Shown one piece after another: positions 47,240 to 54,986 of a stretch of 64,000 bases of DNA (the first letter of the stretch is position 1; the number at the start of each line of letters is the position of its first letter). A model generated the notes under the pieces. That model searched no databases. It saw only the letters and a list, made by a program, of their open reading frames with translations, and was not told where the DNA came from. Source of the DNA: an uncultured Clostridia bacterium (GTDB lineage Bacteria; Bacillota; Clostridia; TANB77; CAG-508); NCBI GenBank assembly GCA_948805675.1, contig CAQIBN010000005.1:52493-116492 (forward strand). Direction: 5' to 3'. Made by a program: the position numbers and the translations under genes.

Positions 47240-47911
47240 TTACAGTTTCTTTTTTATTTCTTCAAATATTTCCTCATGAATATCTTCTATAGTTCTTATT
47301 TCTCCATTTTTAACACATTCAACAGTATACCAATTATAATTATCTGCTAAACTACATGCTACATTAAATGAATCTATAATATGTTTCTTATCTTTTTCAT
47401 GAATATCCTTTTTACATTCATGAGTAAATTTATTTTCTCTATCTTTCATCAATTCTAAACTTACTTCTGTAGGCATTTTTAATAAAAATACTTCTGTAGG
47501 TATAGGTAATCCATATAATTTAAATTCAAAATCCCAAATCCAATCTAAAAATTCTTTTCTTTCTTGTTTGTTATCTATTTTTCCTGCTTGATGTATCATA
47601 TTAGCAGTAGTATATCTATCTGCTAATATAACACCTCCATTATTGTAATATTCTTCAAAATCCTTTTTAAAGGTAGCATATCTATCTACTGCATAAAAAC
47701 TAGATGCAATATATGGACTTATTTGTTTTGCATCATCTCCAAATTCTCCAGATAAATACATTTTTACAAGTGCTGATGATGGACTATCATAATTAGGAAA
47801 ACTTACTGTTTTATAATCTACTCCCTCTTTTGTTAATCTTTCTTCCAATTTTTTTAACTGAGTTTGCTTACCACTACCATCTGTTCCATCAATAACAAAT
47901 AATTTTCCCAT
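47240..47911 (-). CDS. tmk: thymidylate kinase-like protein
   Basis: About 223 residues from ATG 47911 (MGKLFVIDGTDGSGKQTQLK, Walker A). DR(Y) motif in ILADRYTTANMIHQAGKIDN. Phosphorylates dTMP for dTTP synthesis. The frame stays open to a GTG at 47944 right after AAAGGAG (spacing too short), so the start is uncertain. A 21-base palindrome (47922-47942) sits in this leader. Confidence 0.85.
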   Translation of the reverse strand: MGKLFVIDGTDGSGKQTQLKKLEERLTKEGVDYKTVSFPNYDSPSSALVKMYLSGEFGDDAKQISPYIASSFYAVDRYATFKKDFEEYYNNGGVILADRYTTANMIHQAGKIDNKQERKEFLDWIWDFEFKLYGLPIPTEVFLLKMPTEVSLELMKDRENKFTHECKKDIHEKDKKHIIDSFNVACSLADNYNWYTVECVKNGEIRTIEDIHEEIFEEIKKKL

Positions 47912-47921
47912 ACTTCTTACA

Positions 47922-47942
47922 GTACAATATATAATATTGTAC
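47922..47942. promoter_or_regulatory. palindrome in the tmk leader
   Basis: GTACAATAT-ATA-ATATTGTAC, perfect 9-base arms, between the AAAGGAG and the ATG of tmk. Could be an operator or an mRNA hairpin setting the distance between ribosome binding site and start. Confidence 0.5.
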
Positions 47943-48078
47943 ACTCCTTTCTTTATCTATTTTCGTGTTTCTTATTTCAATCTACTTTATCTGTCTTAAA
48001 TATAAATTTTGTTTCAAATTATATAAGATAGCTAAACAAAAGATATAAGTAAATTTATATGCCTTTTGTTATTTATTT

Positions 48079-49659
48079 CTATTTTTTCATTTGATTTCTT
48101 ATATATTCTATTTCTTCATCTTTATCTAATCTCATGAATAAAGGTTCACCTTTTTCTACAACTTTCATGTCATTTGGTAATTCTTTAAATTTTTCTAAAC
48201 TATCCCAAGTCATAAATCCTTCATCTTTTATTCCTAATTGACTAAACATTTTATTTGATGTTTCTGCCATAAAAGGTTTAATTAAAATAGCAATTATTCT
48301 TAAATTTTGTACTAAATGATACATAACAGCTGAAAGTTTTTCTTTATTTTCTTCTTTCGCAAGTATCCAAGGTGTTGTTTCATCAATATATTTATTGGTT
48401 CTTGAAATTATATTCCAAATTTCTGAAATTGCATTACTTATATAATATGTATCCATGCATTTTTCAAAACATTGTATCTTATCATACACATAATTTTCTA
48501 ACTCATCATCAAAATCTGTTTTAACATTACTTAAAGTTGGTACTATTCCATTAAAGTATTTATTCATCATTCCAATTGTACGATTTAATAAATTTCCTAA
48601 ATCATTACACAAATCACAATTAAATCTATCTACAAATCCTTCTGGTGTAAACATTGAATCTTGTGCAAAAGACATTAGTCTTAATAAATAGTATTTTGTT
48701 GCATCTAATCCATATCTTTCAATTAATGTTTCTGGATATATCACATTTCCTACAGATTTAGACATTTTTCCATCTTTCATTACAATCCAACTATGTGCAT
48801 ATATTTTTTTTGGCAATTCTAATCCTAAAGCATGTAAAAATATAGGCCAATAAATTCCATGAAATCTTATAATTTCTTTTCCCACAATATGTAAATCTGC
48901 TGGCCAGTATTTTTTAAATAAAGAATCATCATCAGACAAATAACCTAAAGCTGTAATATAATTTGTAAGTGCATCAAGCCACACATATAAAACATGTTTT
49001 GGGTCATTTGGCATTTGTATACCCCAATCGAATGTAGCACGACTTATACATAAATCTTCTAATCCAGGATTTATAAAATTATTAAATATCTCGTTTTTTC
49101 TTGATTCTGGCTCAATAAAATGTGGATTTTCTTTATAAAACTTAACTAACCAATCTTGATATTTTTTCATATTAAAGAAATAGCTTTCTTCTTGCATTTT
49201 CTTTACTTCTCTTCCACAATCAGGACATTTGCCATCAACCACTTGAGTTTCTGTAAAGTAATTTTCACATGGCATACAATACCAGCCTTCATATTTTCCT
49301 TTATATATATCTCCATTTTTTAAAAATATTTCTACTATTTTTTGTACAGCTTGTATGTGTCTTTTTTCTGTTGTTCTTATAAAATCATTATATCCAATAT
49401 CCATTAAATTCCATAATTCTTTTGCTTTTTCTGCCATTTGGTCTACATATTCTTGTGGCAAAATTCCCTTTTTTTCTGCAACATTTTGTATTTTTTGTCC
49501 ATGTTCATCTAGTCCTGTTAACATATATGTATCAAATCCTCTTAATGATTTATATCTTCTTATACAATCTGTTAAAGTAGTTGCATATGCAGTTCCTATA
49601 TGAAACTTACCACTTGGGTAATAAATTGGTGTTGTTAAATAAAATGTTTTCTTTTCCAT
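48079..49659 (-). CDS. metG: methionyl-tRNA synthetase
   Basis: 526 residues, class I aaRS. TTPIYYPSGKFHIGTAYATT carries the HIGH-type signature (HIGT), the zinc knuckle CMPCENYFTETQVVDGKCPD, and KMSKS in MKDGKMSKSVGNV. It lacks the C-terminal dimerisation/EMAP-like domain of longer MetRS. AAGGAGG upstream of ATG 49659. No T-box antiterminator sequence was seen in the leader. Confidence 0.95.
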   Translation of the reverse strand: MEKKTFYLTTPIYYPSGKFHIGTAYATTLTDCIRRYKSLRGFDTYMLTGLDEHGQKIQNVAEKKGILPQEYVDQMAEKAKELWNLMDIGYNDFIRTTEKRHIQAVQKIVEIFLKNGDIYKGKYEGWYCMPCENYFTETQVVDGKCPDCGREVKKMQEESYFFNMKKYQDWLVKFYKENPHFIEPESRKNEIFNNFINPGLEDLCISRATFDWGIQMPNDPKHVLYVWLDALTNYITALGYLSDDDSLFKKYWPADLHIVGKEIIRFHGIYWPIFLHALGLELPKKIYAHSWIVMKDGKMSKSVGNVIYPETLIERYGLDATKYYLLRLMSFAQDSMFTPEGFVDRFNCDLCNDLGNLLNRTIGMMNKYFNGIVPTLSNVKTDFDDELENYVYDKIQCFEKCMDTYYISNAISEIWNIISRTNKYIDETTPWILAKEENKEKLSAVMYHLVQNLRIIAILIKPFMAETSNKMFSQLGIKDEGFMTWDSLEKFKELPNDMKVVEKGEPLFMRLDKDEEIEYIRNQMKK

Positions 49660-49687
49660 TTTTCTATTCCTCCTTGTAAACCTAACA

Positions 49688-49885
49688 TGGACAGAGATTT
49701 TGGGCGAAAAGCTCTATTTTACTGTGGCATTTTAGCTATAGCATAGAATTTAACATATATCAAATACTTCTAATACACTTTCAAAATAAATTGTTTATTA
49801 TCAAAACAAATAAAATTCTATGTTTTAGATTAATTATTATATGTTCTCTTAAGCCCTAATTTGATTGACCCAAATTTTCTGTCCA
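49688..49885. repeat. ~200-bp inverted-repeat element between glmM and metG
   Basis: TGGACAGAGATTTTGGGC (49688-49705) matches the reverse complement of 49868-49885 at 15 of 18 positions. A nested pair CATAGAATTT (49742-49751) / AAATTCTATG (49813-49822) lies inside. The arrangement resembles a MITE or a long structured RNA. Confidence 0.55.
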
Positions 49886-49887
49886 CA

Positions 49888-49920
49888 ATGGGTCACCTCA
49901 TTATATGACCCATTTTTTTA
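49888..49920 (+). terminator. hairpin with T-run in plus orientation
   Basis: ATGGGTCA pairs with TGACCCAT (49906-49913) and is followed by seven T on the plus strand only, although both flanking genes are on the minus strand. It may end a plus-strand transcript from the adjoining inverted-repeat element. Confidence 0.6.
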
Positions 49921-49921
49921 C

Positions 49922-51289
49922 CTAATGAGTCAATTTTTCTTCAATTAATTTAGCTAACTGCTCAGCTTTTTGTTTAATATATTCTTGGTTTTCTCCTTCA
50001 ATCATAACTCTAACTAATGGTTCTGTTCCAGAAGTCCTAATTAATACTCTTCCATTTCCTGAAAACTCTTGTTCTAATTTTTCTATTTCTTCTTTTATTT
50101 CTTCATTTTTATCAAAATCATATTTCTTATCATTACTTACTTTAGCATTTACTAAAACTTGTGGATATAATTTTATAATATCACATAATTCAGATGCTTT
50201 TTTACAAGATTCAAGTAAAGTTTGAATAAACATTAAAGATGTTAAAATTCCATCACCTGTTGGATTATAGTCTAGTAAAATAACGTGTCCTGATTGCTCT
50301 CCTCCTAAATTGTATCCATTTTTCATCATTTCTTCTAAAACATATCTATCTCCAACTTTTGTTTGTATTAATTTTAATCCATTATTTTTGGCATATTTAT
50401 TTAACCCTAAATTACTCATTACTGTTGCAACTACTGCATCATTTTTTAATTTACCTTTTTTCTTTAAATAATTTGAAATAACAGCTAAAATTTTATCCCC
50501 ATCTATTTCATTTCCATTTTCATCTACTAATAAACATCTATCACCATCACCATCATATGCTATACCTAAAGAGCATTTATTATCTATTACAAATTTCTTT
50601 AATCCTTCTAAATGTGTAGAACCACAGTTATGATTAATATTAATTCCATCTGGTGAATTATTTATGATATAATGTTTTATTCCAAGTTTTTTAAATACTT
50701 TTTCTGCAACTACAGATGTAGCACCATTTGCAGTATCTACTGCTATAACAAAGTTTTCTTTATCTAAATTTTCTAATTCTTCTTCAAAATTCTTTCTAAA
50801 GAAATATACATATTCATCTAACAAATCTGTTCTAATTTCTGATACACCTATTTTATCATTAACAGCAGTTAGTTCATCTATTTTTCCAGAATCCATTACT
50901 TCTTCTATTTCTTCTTCTAATTCATCTGGGATTTTCATTCCTTTATTACTAAAATATTTTACCCCATTAAATTCATAAGTATTATGTGATGCAGATATAA
51001 CAACACTTGCATCTGCTTTAAATCTTCTTGTTAAATATGCAACTGCTGGTGTTGGCATTACACCTAATATTTTTACATTTGCACCATAACTTAAAAAGCC
51101 GGCTACCATTGCACTTTCAATTAAAGAGCCAGAAATTCTTGTATCCCTGCCTATTAATATTGTAGGTGCATGGTCGGTATGTTTAGACAATACATACGCA
51201 CCAGCTTTTGCTACTCTATAAACTAATTCTGGAGAAAGTTCTGTGTTTGCTATTCTCCTAATTCCATCTGTTCCAAAATATTTTCTCAT
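49922..51289 (-). CDS. glmM: phosphoglucosamine mutase
   Basis: 455 residues. Converts glucosamine-6-P to glucosamine-1-P for UDP-GlcNAc and cell-wall synthesis. MRKYFGTDGIRRIANTELSP start, catalytic serine loop VVISASHNTYEFNGVKYF, metal-binding YDGDGDRCLLVDE, sugar-binding GGEQSGHVI, phosphate-binding RTSGTEPLVRVMIEG. AGGAGG upstream. It follows cpsB and the capsule kinase genes, which fits supply of sugar nucleotides. Confidence 0.95.
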   Translation of the reverse strand: MRKYFGTDGIRRIANTELSPELVYRVAKAGAYVLSKHTDHAPTILIGRDTRISGSLIESAMVAGFLSYGANVKILGVMPTPAVAYLTRRFKADASVVISASHNTYEFNGVKYFSNKGMKIPDELEEEIEEVMDSGKIDELTAVNDKIGVSEIRTDLLDEYVYFFRKNFEEELENLDKENFVIAVDTANGATSVVAEKVFKKLGIKHYIINNSPDGININHNCGSTHLEGLKKFVIDNKCSLGIAYDGDGDRCLLVDENGNEIDGDKILAVISNYLKKKGKLKNDAVVATVMSNLGLNKYAKNNGLKLIQTKVGDRYVLEEMMKNGYNLGGEQSGHVILLDYNPTGDGILTSLMFIQTLLESCKKASELCDIIKLYPQVLVNAKVSNDKKYDFDKNEEIKEEIEKLEQEFSGNGRVLIRTSGTEPLVRVMIEGENQEYIKQKAEQLAKLIEEKLTH

Positions 51290-51309
51290 TTTTTACCTCC
51301 TGCTATACA

Positions 51310-52078
51310 CTACCTAAAAAAGAAAAATTTCCTTGTTTTTACCTCTGTTGGTACTGGTATTTGAAATTCTTCATTTTGTATTATACATTTTGGATTTGAA
51401 TTAGTCAATCTTTTTATTGTTTGTTTACTTGTATATTTACTAAGTTCTTTTAATATAAATGGCATATTTTCATACACAAATCCTTTTTTATGTGTATCTG
51501 AGCCTAGTATATGAACCATATTGTTTTCTAATAATTTGCCAAGTGCTTTTTCAGCATCTTTTCCATAACGACCTATAATACTTCCGTAAGTTTGATTGTA
51601 TAAGAACTCCTGCACGTATATATTCTATAAGTTCGTTTGGATTTTCTTGTATATAAGAATATCTTTCTGGATGTGCTAAAATTGGTTTAAAGCCATTTTG
51701 TTTTAATTTTCTAATTATATCTGTTACATTAAAAACTTTATTACTTAAAGGTAATTCAAATAAAACATACTTACTACCAGCAAGTGTAGATGGAACACCT
51801 GCTAGTAGCAAATCACATATATCATCACATATATATATTTCATTACCCTGATGTAAATTTATTAAAATATTATTTTTAAATACTTCTTGTTTTAATTCTT
51901 TTATTTTATCTTTTGTATTTTCTATGCTATTATCATAATAATCCTTTATATAATGAGGTGTTAATATTATATCTGTAAAACCTGCTTCTTCTGCAAGTTT
52001 TATAGCATCTAATGAGCTTTCTAAATCATCTGCTCCATCATCCACACCATTTAATAAATGACAATGTATATCAATCAT
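51310..52078 (-). CDS. cpsB: CpsB/CapC-type PHP tyrosine-protein phosphatase, needs one +1 shift at CGG
   Basis: PHP-fold phosphatase that dephosphorylates the BY-kinase of capsule systems. About 255 residues from ATG 52078 (MIDIHCHLLNGVDDGADD, metal-binding HxH); a GTG at 52090 overlaps the ribosome binding site and is less likely. ILTPHYIKDYY and KPILAHPERYSY follow. At TTA CGG A (51586-51584) skipping the C gives SNLGSIIGRYGKDAEKALGK, with the family's conserved NxGS, then HILGSDTHKKGF with the last metal ligands. Without the shift the phosphatase lacks its last metal site. Clustered with BY-kinase genes. Confidence 0.88.
51583..51586 (-). other. CGG +1 frame-change site in cpsB
   Basis: In-frame TTA CGG A (51586-51584). 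The shift supplies the conserved Gly of NxGS(I/L)xG. Confidence 0.86.
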
Positions 52079-52099
52079 TTGTTTTTTCACTCCAAACTT

Positions 52100-53050
52100 T
52101 TATTTTTTTTCTTCTGATAAATATTTTGTTAGTTGTTTTAATACTAAATTAATATCTATATCTTCTTCATCTTTTTTTATAGGCTCTGTATCTTGTTTTT
52201 TTCTTCTAGTAGTTTTTGGCTTTTCAGACTTTATAATTTCTTTTTTAGATGACATTTTTAATTTCTCTGTTTCTTTTCTCATTTTTATATCTTCATGTTT
52301 TTCACTTGTTTTATGTATGGATTTAACCACATTATCTAACCACTTTTTCTTGTTATTTACAATAATAGAACTTTCATAATAATAACCACCACCATATATC
52401 TTTTGTGAACGTGGTATTTTATTTACTACTACACCTGCTATTTTTCCACCTACATTTTCTATACTTTTCTTTATTTGTTTTAAGTCTTCTATTTTGGTTT
52501 GTTTATGTGAACTAACAATTAAAGTAGAGCCAATACTTCTAGCTATTATAAGTGCATCTGTAACAATAGTACTTGGAGTACCATCAAAAATAACTATATC
52601 TGCACTTTTTTCTAATGCTTTTATTAAATCAGACATTTTCTGACTTGTCAATAGTTCTGATGGATTTGGTGGTACTATTCCAGCAGTCATAACAAATAAA
52701 TTTTCTACCATAGTAGTTTTAACATAATCACCTATATCAACTTTATTGTCTTCTATTTTTGAAATTAAATAATTCGATAATCCATTTTCATTTGATAATT
52801 CAAAAACTTCATGTTGCCTACCTTTTCTCATATCTGCATCAACTAAAATTACCTTTTTACCTGCTTGTGCAAAAGTAATTGCTAAATTAGCAGATACCCA
52901 ACTTTTTCCTTCACCAGGAACTGTACTTGTTACTAGAATAGATTTAGTTTTATTACTAACATTAATAAATTGCACATTAGTTCTTAATGTTCTAAATACT
53001 TCTGATACAGACGATTTAGGGGATGTAAATGTTATTAATTCATTTCTCAT
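52100..53050 (-). CDS. cpsD: BY-kinase (CpsD-like tyrosine kinase), cytoplasmic half
   Basis: 316 residues. Walker A VTSTVPGEGKSWVSANLA, Walker A' VILVDADMRKG, Walker B-like IVIFDGTPSTIV. A Tyr cluster (KIYGGGYYYESSI) is followed by a long charged tail rich in Lys and Glu. It autophosphorylates and controls polysaccharide length and export with the Wzz partner encoded immediately upstream (1-base overlap). Confidence 0.88.
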   Translation of the reverse strand: MRNELITFTSPKSSVSEVFRTLRTNVQFINVSNKTKSILVTSTVPGEGKSWVSANLAITFAQAGKKVILVDADMRKGRQHEVFELSNENGLSNYLISKIEDNKVDIGDYVKTTMVENLFVMTAGIVPPNPSELLTSQKMSDLIKALEKSADIVIFDGTPSTIVTDALIIARSIGSTLIVSSHKQTKIEDLKQIKKSIENVGGKIAGVVVNKIPRSQKIYGGGYYYESSIIVNNKKKWLDNVVKSIHKTSEKHEDIKMRKETEKLKMSSKKEIIKSEKPKTTRRKKQDTEPIKKDEEDIDINLVLKQLTKYLSEEKK

Positions 53051-53766
53051 TATAAAACTCCTCCCTTCATTTTTCTTGTATCATCTTTTAATACTGGTAT
53101 AGATGCTAAAACAGTAACTTCTAGTTGTTTTTCTACATCTTCTGCAGTTTTTATTGTTGTATCTAATAAATTTACTATTAAAACATAAGAAATAGAAACC
53201 ACAAAACCAATAACTATAAAAATAAGTATATCTTTAATATGATTTATATTGTATGGAATATATGAGCTTTCTGCTTCATCTACAATATAAACATTATTAA
53301 TATGATAAATTTCTCCTACTTTCTTTGTAAAAACTTTTGCAATTTCATTTGCTATATCGCTTGCTCTATCTGGATAATAATTAGTAACTGTTATTTGAAT
53401 AAGTTCTGTATCTTTTACAGCACTTACTGTGATATTTCCTTTTAAACTTTCTTCATCTTCATTTATATTTAAGTTTTTAATTACCTCACGCAATACATTT
53501 TTGCTTTTAATTAATTCACTATATGTTGAAACTAATTTTTGATTTAATGTTATATCTGTTTGAGTTATAGTACTTGTATCTTTAACCTCTTCTGATACAT
53601 TATCTGATTTAGCAAGTACTAATGATGTGTATGACTTATATTTAGGAGTAATAAACATAAAAGTATATATAACTCCTATAATTAAAAAAATAAGTATTAT
53701 ACTTATAATTTGTAATCTTTTGTTCCAAAAAATATTAACTAATTGTTTTAAATCTAGTTCTTCCAT
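53050..53766 (-). CDS. Wzz/CapA-type chain-length determinant, membrane activator of the BY-kinase
   Basis: About 238 residues from ATG 53766 (MEELDLKQLVNIFWNKRLQ; GGAGGG upstream). Two membrane helices (IISIILIFLIIGVIYTFMF; DILIFIVIGFVVSISYVLIV) flank an outside Wzz domain with SDRASDIANEIAKVF-like helices. The short cytoplasmic tail should activate the separate CpsD kinase downstream. Confidence 0.85.
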   Translation of the reverse strand: MEELDLKQLVNIFWNKRLQIISIILIFLIIGVIYTFMFITPKYKSYTSLVLAKSDNVSEEVKDTSTITQTDITLNQKLVSTYSELIKSKNVLREVIKNLNINEDEESLKGNITVSAVKDTELIQITVTNYYPDRASDIANEIAKVFTKKVGEIYHINNVYIVDEAESSYIPYNINHIKDILIFIVIGFVVSISYVLIVNLLDTTIKTAEDVEKQLEVTVLASIPVLKDDTRKMKGGVL

Positions 53767-53913
53767 ATTTCCCTCCATTATTAACAATACATCTTCTATT
53801 ATACATAATATGTTTAATTTTTACAAGTTTTTTTGTAAAATTACTGTAAAAATATTGTAAAATTATTGAAATATTTGTCTGATTTTTTAGAATCATAATT
53901 CTAAATTTTGTAT

Positions 53914-53950
53914 AAAAAAGAAAATATACAATATTATATATTTCCTTTTT
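53914..53950. terminator. hairpin terminator
   Basis: AAAAAAGAAAATATA pairs imperfectly with TATATTTCCTTTTT, in the spacer between the CmpB-like gene and the Wzz gene. Confidence 0.5.
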
Positions 53951-53969
53951 AATAAAAATTTGTTCTTCA

Positions 53970-54776
53970 TTATTTATATCTTGGTGTAAACACTCTAAAA
54001 TAATATGGCTTTATATCTTTTAAAATATCACTTACATATATAATTTCTCCTTCTTTTGATGTTAACTTTATATTTGGAAATGTTATTAACATTTTTTTAT
54101 CTGAGAAATATTTATTTGTAAAATCTCTTATTTTAGGATTTTCATAAGCTTCTGTACATTCTAATATAACACTATCCATATTGGCAAGTTCTAAATTATA
54201 GTTTTTTATCAATCTTGTAAAAAACATTTTTAATGCAAAACTGGTTATTAAAAAATCTATAAGCATGAAAATTATACCTATTATTACTATTAGTTTTAAT
54301 ACTTTAGGTGAGATTTTTTCTAATAATTTATCTATTTTAGGATGTAAATGCCCCATTAAATAAATTGCTAAAATCCCCCAAAAAAATGAAAATGCAATAC
54401 ATACTCTACCATTTATATTAAATGCCATAGAAGAATAATCCCACCACTTTATATTAAAAACAAGTTCTCCTATTAAACTAATTAAATATTCAACTATAGA
54501 ACCAATAAAAAATCCTCCAAAAAATAAAGTATAATTATTTTTATTAAACTTCTTTAGACCTAATATCATAATAACTGCACCAATACCATATATTGCACAA
54601 AATGGACCATATAAAAAGCTTTTTCTACTTTCTATAACACCTTTTGTAACTAGTCCAAATAAAGTTTCAACTACATAACCTAATATACTATATATAATGA
54701 AATATGCCATTATTTTAGTTAAAGTAAAACCAAATATTGTAAACTTTGTGTTTTCACTTGTTTTAACATTATTCAT
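53970..54776 (-). CDS. putative ABC transporter permease (ABC_trans_CmpB family)
   Basis: 268 residues. The first 180 form several membrane helices with the family's IIYSILGYVVETLFGLVTKG and FLYGPFCAIYGIGAVIMILG; a cytoplasmic C-terminal part follows. The transport role of this family is unproven. GGAGG upstream of ATG 54776. A 0A-like box lies about 57 bases upstream of the start. Confidence 0.75.
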   Translation of the reverse strand: MNNVKTSENTKFTIFGFTLTKIMAYFIIYSILGYVVETLFGLVTKGVIESRKSFLYGPFCAIYGIGAVIMILGLKKFNKNNYTLFFGGFFIGSIVEYLISLIGELVFNIKWWDYSSMAFNINGRVCIAFSFFWGILAIYLMGHLHPKIDKLLEKISPKVLKLIVIIGIIFMLIDFLITSFALKMFFTRLIKNYNLELANMDSVILECTEAYENPKIRDFTNKYFSDKKMLITFPNIKLTSKEGEIIYVSDILKDIKPYYFRVFTPRYK

Positions 54777-54832
54777 CTTATTTTTCCTCCATGTCTATCT
54801 CTATCTTCATATAATAATCCATTTGTCGAATA

Positions 54833-54840
54833 TTGTCAAT
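54833..54840 (+). promoter_or_regulatory. candidate 0A box
   Basis: TTGTCGAA about 57 bases upstream of the CmpB-family gene start. Confidence 0.45.
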
Positions 54841-54863
54841 ATAACGATTTTTATAGTATTTAA

Positions 54864-54899
54864 AAATGAGATAATAAGTGTTAACCTATTATCTCATTT
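54864..54899. terminator. hairpin terminator after the fused BY-kinase gene
   Basis: AAATGAGATAATA pairs with TATTATCTCATTT (54887-54899). Confidence 0.75.
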
Positions 54900-54986
54900 C
54901 TCAAATAATTGTTATATCTGGTCTGATTCCATTAGGAATTATATAAGCGAAATGTCTCAAAAATAACAAAAGTTCTTAATAATATT

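Noticed and set aside
49660..49921. T-box or SAM riboswitch in the metG leader
   Set aside because: No T-box antiterminator (TGGNACCGCG-like) or SAM aptamer sequence is visible; inverted repeats explain the structure better.
854..51586. The frame breaks as simple sequencing or assembly errors
   Set aside because: All 17 are the same change, always C before GG, and always in register before a Gly codon. Errors would not respect the reading frame. I cannot see reads, so this remains testable rather than excluded.
854..51586. The broken genes as ordinary pseudogenes
   Set aside because: They include genes that are normally essential or highly conserved, the rest of each sequence is undamaged, and no other type of indel or stop is found in them.
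854..51586. prfB-like programmed frameshifting with an internal Shine-Dalgarno and a stop codon
   Set aside because: No consistent Shine-Dalgarno-like sequence precedes the sites and the slippery codon is CGG, not a stop; P-site codons are diverse (CCT, ACT, TTT, TTA, GGA, GAG and others).
854..51586. CGGN read as a four-base arginine codon
   Set aside because: Arg would suit one or two sites (mutS first site, ligA third site), but trxB GxGPAG, the deacetylase PGGS and cpsB NxGS need Gly.
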